From the NCBI GenBank assembly GCA_026545765.1, contig CM048844.1, forward strand, positions 66,544,035 through 66,608,034: 64,000 nt of DNA, given 5' to 3'. Below are positions 46,243 to 57,079 of this stretch, in pieces. Position 1 is the first letter of the stretch; the number at the start of each line of letters is the position of its first letter. This DNA comes from Plantago major (lineage: Eukaryota; Streptophyta; Magnoliopsida; Lamiales; Plantaginaceae). A program made the position numbers and the translations under genes. Below the pieces are notes generated by a model. The model worked only from the letters and a program-made list of their open reading frames with translations. It was not told where the DNA came from and did not search any database.

Positions 46243-46362
46243 GATCAGAAAGAAAAGGAAGTTGAAGAGGAGAAAAATCTCAAGTCTCCTAAGTCAACTG
46301 AAATATCTGAGGCACGGACTGCCTCTCCCAACAAGACTTCTAAACTTGTTGTTTCAACACAA

Positions 46363-46443
46363 GTAACAACAAGTCTTGTACTTCAAAAACCTCAGATATC
46401 CACTGAATTACTGGGACTAAAAACTAATTATGTTCCTCTACAG
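46363..46443 (+). other. Putative intron in A ORF3 (unit 2), 81 bp
   Basis: Counterpart of 10823-10903, with the last exon base changed (caca|agtaac context). Acceptor cctctacag|GTTCTT is intact. Confidence 0.5.
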
Positions 46444-46508
46444 GTTCTTTCTGATACGCCTACTCCTCCGAGTCCTTCAATCTATGATGTTTACTATTTC
46501 GATGGGCA

Positions 46509-46513
46509 GTATC
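46509..46513 (+). repeat. Target-site duplication GTATC, left (element B, unit 2)
   Basis: Matches 61654-61658 across the element. Confidence 0.9.
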
Positions 46514-47944
46514 TGTTAGGAATATCTGTTAGTATTTTGATCATTCATCACATGTTCTTATCTTTGCCAGAAAGGTGATTAAGTACTCTTAGTTCACTTG
46601 AACATTGTAAAAGAGGAAATCACTGAGTATGATTAGTCTAGTAAATCTTGTATTAGGATTATAGGTCTCTGAATGTAATTTTTTATTTCCATGAAGACCA
46701 TGAAGATCAATCCTAGCAATGGAGCTTTCCTGAAGATTACAAGACCAGAGGTTGCACAAGATTTATGAAGACACCAAGGTTTAGTCTCACTCGGAAAGAC
46801 TATGTCCTTAATCCTTTCTTAAGTGCATTTAGTTACTTTTGAAACATGATTCTGGAACATATGACATCATGAGTATGGAGCATGCAAGGCATCAGAAAGG
46901 CTAATGTATCCGTTGAAGACTACAGGATAAGAAATAGTACATGTGCATTAATAGCATTGGCAGAAAAGCCGCTAAAGCACAGTCCTCTCTGAAATATGAG
47001 ACAAGGACTTCTGAGTACTCATTTCAAGATAAGTATAGACTGAATTTGAATTGTGTTTAACGGATAACATCCCAACGACTCTCTAATTCATCTATAAATA
47101 TCACACACTTAGATGCTGAGAAATACAACGACCAAAGAACGATCTAACTTGCAAACTTACAATCTAGCAAAGTATTCTCTCAAGCACTCTACTACCCTTT
47201 CTGAAATATTTCTGTTGCTTGAAGAATCACAGTTCTAAGTTGTCCTGAACCTTAACAAGAGATTGTTATTCGTGAAAGAGTTGAACTATCAGATAACCTT
47301 TCTGAAGCTCATTCTCCAGAACGGACATCAATTACTTGGGTCAGTAAAGAGCAGATTGCCATACACTGAACAAGTGTATTAAGTAGTCTTGTTCTATTAG
47401 GCTCTCCGGAAACATAACTGAAAAGTTATACAAGAAGCCTCTCTGACAAACCTTATAACCAACACCATTAAGGCGTGGAGTAGAGGAAGTACTTGATTTG
47501 GGAAATCAGGGAATAAATCAAAGGTTATCTGAGTAGAGGAAGTACTTAGCTCTAGGAGCTTGGGAATAACTCAGGGGGAACATTTGGTTGGGAACCATTT
47601 GTTTAGGAATCTTAGAATAGGATTATTGTAAGGTGAACTCAATTATCTGTTCTAGTGAATTCTAGGTCTCAGAAAGACCGAAGTGGATTAGTTGGAGGAT
47701 TACGCCACCTCCAGATACCACTATACTTGCTGTGTTATTTACCTTTCTGTATTTATCTTTTAGAAAAGTACACACACTTACTTATTATTTTTGCACTTAC
47801 CTATCTTAAAGTCTTCCGCGCTCTGAATTTAAGTATCGAAAACCCCCCGGTTTCTGAGAAACTGTGTTTATCGACAAAAGTTTAAAAGACTGTTCACCCC
47901 CCCCCCCCCTCTAGTCTTTTACTTTGCCGTTATCTGGACCAACA
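46514..47944 (+). repeat. Element B 5' LTR (unit 2), 1431 bp
   Basis: TGTTAGGAATATCTGTTAG start, TATAAATA at 47093-47100, C run at about 47897-47910, GGACCAACA end. Confidence 0.93.
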
Positions 47945-47946
47945 AG

Positions 47947-47958
47947 TGGTATCAGAGC
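47947..47958 (+). promoter_or_regulatory. Primer-binding site, element B unit 2
   Basis: TGGTATCAGAGC two bases after the LTR, matching initiator Met tRNA. Confidence 0.95.
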
Positions 47959-48061
47959 AGGAGGTTCCCAAGCCTTCTGCACTGAACCTAGATCCCTAGA
48001 TAGGTGAAGAAACTTTGGCCCTTTCTGAGGACTATATAATTTGTGTGTTAAGTGCGCAGGA

Positions 48062-50515
48062 ATGTCTCTGAGTGATGCACCCGTCCTGAAGCCAGAAAAC
48101 TACGAGAAATGGAAGAACAACATGAAGCTCCATCTGGAGGCCATTAGTGATGAGATGATCTATGTCATCAATGAAGGGCCTATTAAAATCAGACAACTCA
48201 AACAAGTTACTGAGGTGTCTGATGGAAGAAAAGCCTCAGACAAGGAAGATGAAAACGAGGATGCGACTGCTAGTGATAGTGGTCGTGTTGCTCGTGGAAG
48301 CATTATGTATGAAGACAAGCCAAGAGAGCTCTGGACATCTGAAGATGCCAAGAGACACAGATTGGATGGTCAAGCTCGTAATATAATCATCAGATCGACA
48401 CCTGAGAACATACAAGTAAATCAGGTGCTAAACGCGAAAGTTGCTCGCAATTGATTGAAGAAATCTGTGCCGGAACTGAGAAACCAAAGAAAACAAGTTC
48501 GAAGTTCTTAAATTGAAGTTCCAAAACTTCAAGCAAGGTCCCACCAAACTCGAAGAACTTGATTTCGTGTTTACTACTCTTATGAGTGATATGGCTGCAC
48601 TTGGTGAAAGCAACAGATACTCCCAACCGTAAAAGATTAAGACTATTGTCAAGTCTCAATCACAACCGGAACACACTAAATTCTTTTATTTCAACCAAGG
48701 AATGCCAAATATTACTCAAGAGAGCTCTTCTCTCATCTTGCTATCAGAGATTATGAGATAACTCGAGAGAGAACAAACAATTGAGAAGTTGCAAAGTGTT
48801 GCTCTAGTCTCTCAAGGTACTTCGAAAAGAAAGATACCAAAGACGATCTCAAGAAAATGCTCTTGCAAGAAGACACATGAATAAATTTGAGTCAAGAGAT
48901 TGAGAGAAGAAAAGCTAAAGAAAAGTCAAAAAGCATCTCGCCCAAACTATCATCAAGATAAGAACATTCAACTAAACAACTCTCAAGACCCCCATTCGTA
49001 AAGGTGTTAGTACCGAATCGCCAGAGATAGGAAATGATATCCGCTTCTATTGTCAAAAGCCCGGTCACTTCAAGAGAGATTGCCCGCTTAAACAAGCTCA
49101 AGACATGTGACAAGAAGGACGTAAGAAATTACAAAAGAAATCAAAGGGCCTTACTCGATCAAGAAAGGAAGAAGATTCAAATCCAACTTGATGCTCTAGA
49201 TATTGAGATGATTCAAGATGGAGATTCAGATAACTCAAACCTACCATCACCGTAATTGTGTGGAATCACCCACGACGTAATCGACTTCGCCTTAAGAAGA
49301 ATGAAATGTGTTGAGTTCTTTGAGATTGTCGGTCCAGACATCTCCAACATTGAAATGTGTCTTATGGCTGATGAGGTAACAAACATTTCACAATTTACTA
49401 TGAGAGTATTGATGGAATTGAGGATCCGAGTTAATCAGAGTGAATTGGATCGTTATGAGAAAGAATTTCGGAAGCACAATCCAAAACCGTAATTCTAGAG
49501 GAAAGCAAAGAAACTCTTGAAAAGAGGTTTCGAGCTAACCAGGTATTCGAGAACAAGAGCTGAAATAGCCTATTGAAAAATCAGATATCTGAAAATGAAA
49601 ATTTTCACAAACTAGCCTTGGATGAACTTAATAAGAAAATGATGAAGCTGCTTTCTGAGAATGAGGAACTTCGAAAGAAAGAGCTATGCTTCCAATCTTA
49701 TGCAAAGGCTAGTGACACTCTCACTGAGGTTCAATCATATCCGAGATCCTCCGAGAAAGGTGGACTTGGACTTGATGAACAATCGAGTAATTCATCTCCT
49801 CTAAGAAGAGTGATGAAAGGTTGACCTTTGTAAAAAGTCAACAGAATGGTTCTTCAACCACCTATAGCATTGGTCAGAAAGCTAAGGTAGTTGACAAAGG
49901 AAAAGGAGTAGCAACCCAACCTTTGAAAGAACAACAAGTTCACAAGAAACTTGTGGGTGAAGCTTCTGAAAAGAAATACAACCCTTAGACATGTAGCCAT
50001 CCACATTGCCATATTACTAGGAAAGGAAGAATTGCTGGAATAGGCAAACTCTCTACTGTACCATTTTATGAAAATAAAGACGGTACAGAAACTAGTAAGG
50101 CTTCTGAAGACCGCATTCGAAATGGCATTGGCTATCGTGCTATTGGAAAAGTCCTTTTACAACAATATAAGGAAGGACAAGAACAATGGCGCAAGGCTGA
50201 TATTGCACGTAGCAATAAACAGAAGTGGAAGAAATCTCAAACCACTGAAAAACTGAATGCCAAAGCTAGAAGGAACACCGCCGAAAGGCTAAGTTTGCTG
50301 AAAAGCAATCCCAGAAACCCAGGGTCCAGAAAGCATCAAAAGGAACACCTAGAAACACCTCAAGAAGAAAGATTGAGATCAAAATTACTGATTCTATTGT
50401 TTCTCCTTCGGATAAAGTTAGACAAAAACAAACTCCCAAGAAATTCACTAAAATGTGGATTCCTACTGGAAGAATGTTTAGTCTAAGTGGTTCTATCTCT
50501 GAGGCAAGAACCTAA
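48062..50515 (+). pseudogene. Element B gag (unit 2), broken
   Basis: The N-terminal 130 codons (MSLSDAP...) are open past the point where unit 1 stops, then fail at about 48452. The stretch 48420-49560 has dense one- and two-base losses relative to unit 1: the CCHC region near 49040-49090 reads CQKPGHFKRDC but its first cysteine codon is changed (cgc), and 13158-14105-type continuity is lost. The C-terminal basic tail shows a TAG at about 49986 and a deletion near 50115. The stop TAA 50513-50515 is shared with unit 1. Confidence 0.87.
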
Positions 50516-50532
50516 CTCCTGTTTCCTGTTTT

Positions 50533-53500
50533 GTGCAGAATGCCTCTTGGACTAAGGCTCAATGGCTATTTGATAGTGGATGTGGAAAGCACATGACAGG
50601 AGACAAAGCAAATCTGGTCAACTACAAAGCTTGCAACAATGGACCAGGCATCAGATTTGCTAGAGGAGAATTAAATCCCTCTCTGGGATTTGGCAACGTC
50701 AAATTGGGATCCTGAACAATTACTGACGTATTACATGTTAAGGGTTTGAAATACAATCTATTTAGCATGAGCAGTTTGCAGACAAGGGATTTACTATGAA
50801 ATTTAAAGCAAAATATTGCAAACTTATTGACAATGTGTCAAAGCAGACAGTCTTGGTTGCTAGGCGGAAAGGCAGTCTTTATGTTGCCGATTGGGCATCT
50901 GCCACAACTGAAGAATGTCTCATGGTGAGTCAATCAGTCACCTGGAAGAGCACCGGTTATGGCACAAAAGAATGAGTCACTTGAATTTCAAAACTCGAAC
51001 AAACTTGCCAAGAAAGAGTTAGTAGTTGGCCTTCCCAAAACATCTTCGTAAAGGATGGTATCTGCTCACTTTGCCGATGGGGAAACAATCTAAGATCTCT
51101 TTCAAGTCCAAAATCGACACTCTAGTGTTAGACCAACGCAACTATTACACATGGATCTTTTGAATCATCTCAGAACTAGTTATGCAGGAAAGAAGTATGG
51201 TCTTGTTGTTGTAGATGACTTCTCAAGATTCACTTGGGTTGTCTTTCTGAAGCATAAATCTGATGCTAGGGTGGAGATACCAAACTTGCTAAATAAGCTT
51301 GAAGTCATGAAAAATGACAAGGTATCTCGAATCGAGCAGACTATGGTACTTGAATTTGTCAACCAAGACATAAAGGAGTTTTGTACCAAAGAAAGGTATA
51401 CAACATCAACTTTCCTCCGCAAGAACACCACAACAAAATGGTGTTGCGAAAGGAAAAATAGAACCCTTAAAGAAGCAAGGACAATGTCACGACAATCGAA
51501 AGAAGTGAAGTTTATTGGGTTGAAGTCGTAAACACAAGATCTTTTCGTAATGTATGTTTGATAAACAAACACCATGACAAGACCCCTTATGAGCTCTTGG
51601 TTGGTAGACCCCCTAATATTAAACATCTGAAAGTGTTTGGTTGTAGATGTTTTGTTCTTAACAATGGAAAAGAGTATCTAAGAACATTTCAACCAAAGGC
51701 AGATGAAGGAGTGTTTCTTGGTTATTCTATGAATAGCAAAGCTTACAGAGTTTACAACAAAAGAACAAAGAAGATTGAAGAATCAGTTCATGTTGTATTC
51801 TATGAAGAAAGCAAGAAATCACCCCTTGATGATGAACTCTCAGAAAGGTTCAAGGAACTAATGTTAAAGGATTCTGAAGAAGAACCCTCAGAAAGGAAAA
51901 ACATCATTATGGAAAGAGAGGATGACTCTGACGAAGAAAAGCATGAAATGCCTAGTAACAACCAGATGATTCTCAGACATGATGAAGAATTTCCTATGAA
52001 AATTCCAGAAGTGGAAACTGAAGATGTTCATCAAAGAGCTAATTCTGGAAATGACCTCTCTGACAGGCATGTCCCAGAAAGCCCTCACATCAAAGAAGTA
52101 TCAAGTCATAATCATAGTGATTCACATTCAGATCACATAGATGTTGACCCTACTAGCCCCAAACCCATGATGAGATGGATCAAGGATCATCCTGCAAAGG
52201 ATGTGATTGGACCAATCAATCAAGGTGTTAGGACTAGGAGAGCAATAGCCGAAAATGCTAATTCTCTCTTTGGATGTTTCATCTCAAACATTGAACCTAA
52301 AACTATTGAAGAAGCATTAAGAGACCAAGACTGGATCTCTGCAATGCAAGAAGAGTTGGATCAGTTTGAAAGAAACAAAGTTTGGAAACTAGTTCCATTT
52401 GTAGAAGGAATATCTGTGATTGGAACCAAGTGGGTTTTCAGAAACAAGATGAATGAATCTGGTGAAATAACCAGAAACACAGCAAGGTTGGTTGCCAAGG
52501 GATTCACCCAGACTGAAGGTTTAGATTTTGATGGGTCATATGCACCAGTTGACAGATTGGATGCAATAAGACTCTTTCTGGCCTTTCCAGCTCATAAAGA
52601 CTTTAAAGTTTATCAAATGGATGTCAAAAGTGCATTCTTGAATGGTGAACTTGCTGAGGAAGTCTATGTTGAACAACCACCTGGTTTTGAAGTTTCCTCA
52701 GAAAGTAGAATGGTCTATAAACTACAGAAAGCTCTATATGGACTGAAACAGGCTCCAAGAGCATGGAATGATACTTTGGCCAAATACCTTCTGGAAAGTG
52801 GTTTCAAGAAAGGTGAAGTTGATAAAACTTTATTTACCTTAAATCATGATGGGAAACTACTCTTAGTTCAAGTATATGTTGATGACATTATATTTGGATC
52901 TAAGGACAAGCAACTTTGTGATGACTTTGCAAATCTCATGAAAAATAAGTTTGAGATGAGCATGATAGGTGAATTGAACTATTTCCTAGGATTGCAAGTC
53001 AAGCAACTCAATGATGGAATATTCGTTAGTCAGACAAAGTATGCAAAAGACATGCTCACAAAGTTCAATCTTAAGCCCTCTGATAAGAATGATAAGATAC
53101 CTATGAGCATAGGAACCAAAATGACCTATACTGAATGAGATAAGAGTGTTGAAGAACACAAGTATAGGAAATTAATAGGTTCACTACTTTACCTTACTGC
53201 AAGCAGACCATATATTCAATATGCAGTTGGAGTGTGTGCTAGATTTTAAACAAATCCAATGCAATCACACTACAACATTGCTATGAAAGTATTAAGGTAT
53301 GTGAAAGGTACAGTAAATGTAGGTTTGTGGTATCCTAAAAAAGGTGGATTGAGTTTGGCTAGTTACTCAGATGCTGACTATGCTGGATCAATGCTTGATA
53401 GGAAAAGTACCTCAGGAACTTGTCAGTTTCTGGGAACAAGACTTATCTCATGGTTTAGCAAGAAGCAAAACTCAATTGCAACTTCTACCACAGAGGCTGA

Positions 53501-53828
53501 ATATATTGCTGCTGGTTGTTGTGCAACACAAATTCTGTGGATTCAACAACAACTCAGAGACTATGGACTCAATGAAGAGAAAACTCCTATTTTCTGTGAC
53601 AACACAAGTGCTATTGCAATCACACAGAATCCCAAGTTCCATGCCAGAACAAAGCACATTGATGTTAGACACCACTTCATCAGAGACCATGTTGAAAAAG
53701 GCAATATAGAGATACTCAAGATTGGCACAGAAGACCAACTTGCAGATATCTTCACCAAGCCCCTACAAGAAAGCCGGTTCTTGACCTTAAGACATAATCT
53801 TGGATTGATGGAGTTGCCTAAGGACTGA
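50533..53828 (+). pseudogene. Element B pol (unit 2), nearly continuous from integrase to RNase H
   Basis: Protease DSGCGKHM at 50572-50595, with an open frame to a TGA at 50713-50715. The region 50716-51557 is fragmented; integrase VVVDDFSRFTW lies near 51205-51237. From 51558 to 53138 one frame holds the integrase C-terminus ([11 protein letters not shown]), an acidic linker, and RT with [35 protein letters not shown] and YVDD at 52875-52886. A TGA at 53136-53138 (shared with unit 1) and a TAA near 53246 separate it from the RNase H part (53259-53828), which retains DRKSTSGTC. Compared with unit 1 it lacks about 50 bp in the acidic linker near 52090. Confidence 0.92.
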
Positions 53829-54759
53829 AAAATGTCCTGAATCTCTAAAGTCTGAGTAATCAAGGTAGAAAAGAAGAAGGCCTCTGAGAACATGCTCTCA
53901 GAAAGCCAAGTTGTTAAGAAGTGTTGCAAAGGTTTCTGAGTAGCAACACTCAGAAAGGCAAAACATTTCTGGAACGGGTATCCAGAAAGGCAAAGGTTGG
54001 TACACACTCAATAAATAAGACTAGAACTTACTTACTAAGAGTGGGTCAAATACATTCAAACAACTGAAGTTTCTGATTCTTGAATTCAGGAAACTATTTA
54101 TTCATAAAGAGAAAAGACACACAAAGCCCAAAAGGTATAAGTTCTGAAAGTCAAACATGTCCAATGTCTTTTATTTTTACCATTTTCATGATAAACAATA
54201 TATAGATAAGGACTTGACATTCAGAATGATAAGCTTAAACGATCAAAGTGTTCTCACTCTTTACTTAGTGACACAATGAATGTAGCATATTAAAAATCCA
54301 TCAAGTCGGCACATTACCATTTGTTGATTGATATCATTACAAGATATGCAATATAAGCCCTTGATGTATAAACGTTTGATCTCAACGGCTGAGATTAAAA
54401 CAAAGCAAGTAATGTCTGTTTAGAAATTCAGACGTGGCCCACTAAGCATTTAATGAAGTACAAAGGACGTACCACGCCTATGCAGATGCAAAGACACGCA
54501 TTCATATTCAGCTATATGTATGTTGTATCTATGTATGTTTTATCTGCTATATATATAGGAATTGGGCAAAAGACAAACACTTTTACCAAATCCGAAATTT
54601 CAAACTTGCATCAAAATAGCAAAATCTCTCCAGATTTCTACAAACCTCCTTCTGCAAACTCAACTTTTTGTGCTTAGTCTTCTGAAAAGATAAACTAATC
54701 TCAATTACTTGTGCAAAATCCTTCTGCAAAACCACTTATTCAAAACTTTATATAAAGAG
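53829..54759 (+). promoter_or_regulatory. Element B pol-ORF3 spacer with putative TATA promoter (unit 2)
   Basis: TATA box tatatatata at 54548-54557, with the ATG of ORF3 at 54760. Keeps tctggaacgggtatccagaaagg near 53969, which unit 1 reads as a shortened form. Confidence 0.55.
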
Positions 54760-56462
54760 ATGGCACCCAAGAAGATGACCACCAAGAAACCTAAGGCCGG
54801 ATCATATACTCCTGCTGAAAAGCAAGGAGGAAAACAAATTAAGGTGTTGAATAAACGCCTTCTGGGAGAATTCACCCCTTCGGACTGGAACCCTAGTCAT
54901 AAAATGAATTCAGGAGCATTCTTAGTGAAGAAATATGTACCAGCAGTTATACCTTCAAAACGAGAAAGGAAACTGATATTGGGGATGTTGAAGAATTCCC
55001 ATATCTACATGTTTTTATCTGCTGCACCCAGTGGCCTATCCACACTGGATGTACTGGAGTTCTACAACAACTCCAAAATCTTCACAAAGGTTGTGAATGA
55101 TAAAGAAGAAAAGTACATGCGCATCAAGTCCAAGGACAAGAAATTGTTCGATCGCAAGGCTTTCGCAAATTGTTCCGATTGAAAATCGAGGAACTATTGA
55201 AGATATCAACATCAAGGACGCCTCATTGATTCAAGGCCAAAGAACTTTTTGAGGCAATCCAGTTGGAAAATGCAAAAGGTTGCCCAGGAGACTTTATTCT
55301 GAAAGCTATCAGAACAAGTCATCTTCAGAAACACTGGAGTACTTTGGCTCTCATCCTGGTCCGTTGCTTTGATGGCAACAAAGGTGGAGTAGACCAGATA
55401 AGTATGGAGAGATGGATGATGATGCATCTTCTGAACCAGAAGAATGAAGGGCAGGAAACCCACTTCAATTGGTGGAAGTACGCCTTAAACAAATTCCTTG
55501 GACATATTGAGGAATTTGAGCCCAAAATCATCAATGACCTTGCTGAGCCAAAAGCCAATATGCACTTTGGTCTCAGGATATGTTACATTCTGGAAACCAT
55601 GGGGATTACTCTTAGAGAGAAACAAGAAATCCCAGTCACCAACTCCCTTTTCAGACACGCCTTTGAAGAAAAGGAGAGAATTTATGCTGAGCAAGTACTC
55701 AGAAAGGCTGAAGAAACTACATAGCAAGGTGAGGAGGTTTCTGAGCAAGCTCAAGCTAAACCTCCAGCTGCCAAAAGAAAAAGGGCTCAAGGCAAAAGGA
55801 CCTCCATGTCTATAAACATTCAAGAGGCACAACCTTCTGGAGACAAGGTCTCAGAAGATGTTGTTCGCCCAGAAAGGCAGTTCCAGAAAGCCCCAAGAAT
55901 CCTGAAACAGACTGCTCCAGAACTCTCCCGAAATGATAGAAATATCATAGATGGGTCTGCGCCAACACAGAACAGTGATTCTGAGGACGATGAAGTAATC
56001 GCAACAGTGCTCAAAAGATATAAGCTTGAGACCCAAGGAGGAGCATCAAACTTAGCTCTTCAGAAAGATAAGAGCCCCTCTGTCCAGCAGGAAGAAGAAG
56101 GCCTGGGTGAGGAAGATAGAATGATGGAAGATACTGACATTGCTTCCACATTCACAATACCAGCACTCAATATTGCTGATGAAAACCCTGTTCTTGAACA
56201 GTTTCCTCAACCTTCTGAGAAAGCTCAACTCTCAGAAAGGGATCAAACTGAGATGGAGACTCAGAATGATACTATAGAGGAGAACAACAATGAGCACAGA
56301 GAGACTGTGGATTCACCACAAGTCCAAAAGATCAATGATCAGCTTGACTCTTTTCAGGCCATATTGGAGACAAACTTTCAGGGGGAAGTTAATCTGTCCA
56401 CCCTTCTGAATGAAGAAGAGGTTTCTCCAACCTCAGAACAACAAGAAGAGCCTGTTCTACAG

Positions 56463-56546
56463 GTAGCTAAGTTATCTCTGAATAAGAAATAGCTTGCTTG
56501 AAAAATTAATATCTTTTGTTCTAAATTTCTTTTTGTCTTACTTTAG
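56463..56546 (+). other. Putative intron in B ORF3 (unit 2), 84 bp
   Basis: Exon ...CTACAG|gtagct...tgtcttactttag|GCTCTA. Contains an in-frame TAG; phase 0. The first of three introns spaced 108 and 267 bp apart (exon lengths, both multiples of three). Confidence 0.65.
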
Positions 56547-56654
56547 GCTCTAACTAACAAAGTAGTGGTGGAGGGACCAACACTCCAAAACCAAGAAAAT
56601 CCAGAAGCTGAAAAGCTTTCTGAAGAAGCATTTACTGAGCCTTCTAATGAGAAG

Positions 56655-56731
56655 GTAAGCACTCAGTAATAATCTTCTTCAAGAATGTTCTGGAAATCCC
56701 ACTACTAAATCTCTTATGTTTGTTATTACAG
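56655..56731 (+). other. Putative intron in B ORF3 (unit 2), 77 bp
   Basis: GAGAAG|gtaagc donor and gttattacag|GCTCAG acceptor. Unchanged from unit 1 at both borders. Confidence 0.72.
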
Positions 56732-56998
56732 GCTCAGTCAGAAGAACAATTGGAAGGAGAAAAATTCTTGAAAACTCCTCCAATAGAAACTGAAACTGCA
56801 GAACAAGCAGTATCTGAAGAAAAGGTTCCAGAAACCCCCAAGGTTTCTGAGAAAGATGCCACTGAGCTTCCTCACTTGGAAGTTCAATCAGAAAGAAAGG
56901 ATGCTGAGGATCAGACTTCTCCTCACAACAAGTTATCTGAGGCCTCTGTGCCCAAACAAGCTGAAGTCCAAGCAAATGAGCCTAGTGTTTCTACACAG

Positions 56999-57079
56999 GT
57001 ATGCTCAGAAAGCTTTCTTTTGCACACAGATACCAACTCAAGTGGTATGAACAAAACTAACTTGATCCCTTTCTTTCAG
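56999..57079 (+). other. Putative intron in B ORF3 (unit 2), 81 bp
   Basis: ACACAG|gtatgc donor, aaactaac branch, ctttctttcag|GCTCAA acceptor; open in frame. Confidence 0.66.

Larger units (their letters stand above)
44265..46513 (+). pseudogene. Element A ORF3, N-terminal part (unit 2)
   Basis: Better preserved than unit 1: 277 codons are open from MAPKRAST to a TAG at 45096-45098, including the region deleted in unit 1 with FNWGKYTFLRFI and FGLKICYILEKSGI. These clauses align to FNWWKYAFNKFL and FGLRICYILETMGI in B, defining an N-terminal domain of about 270 residues. Beyond the stop, the frame continues with the KKPRTSRKKKATKK basic patch and acidic segments (45105-45335, 45399-45611). 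Three putative introns follow before the B insertion at 46513. Confidence 0.78.
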
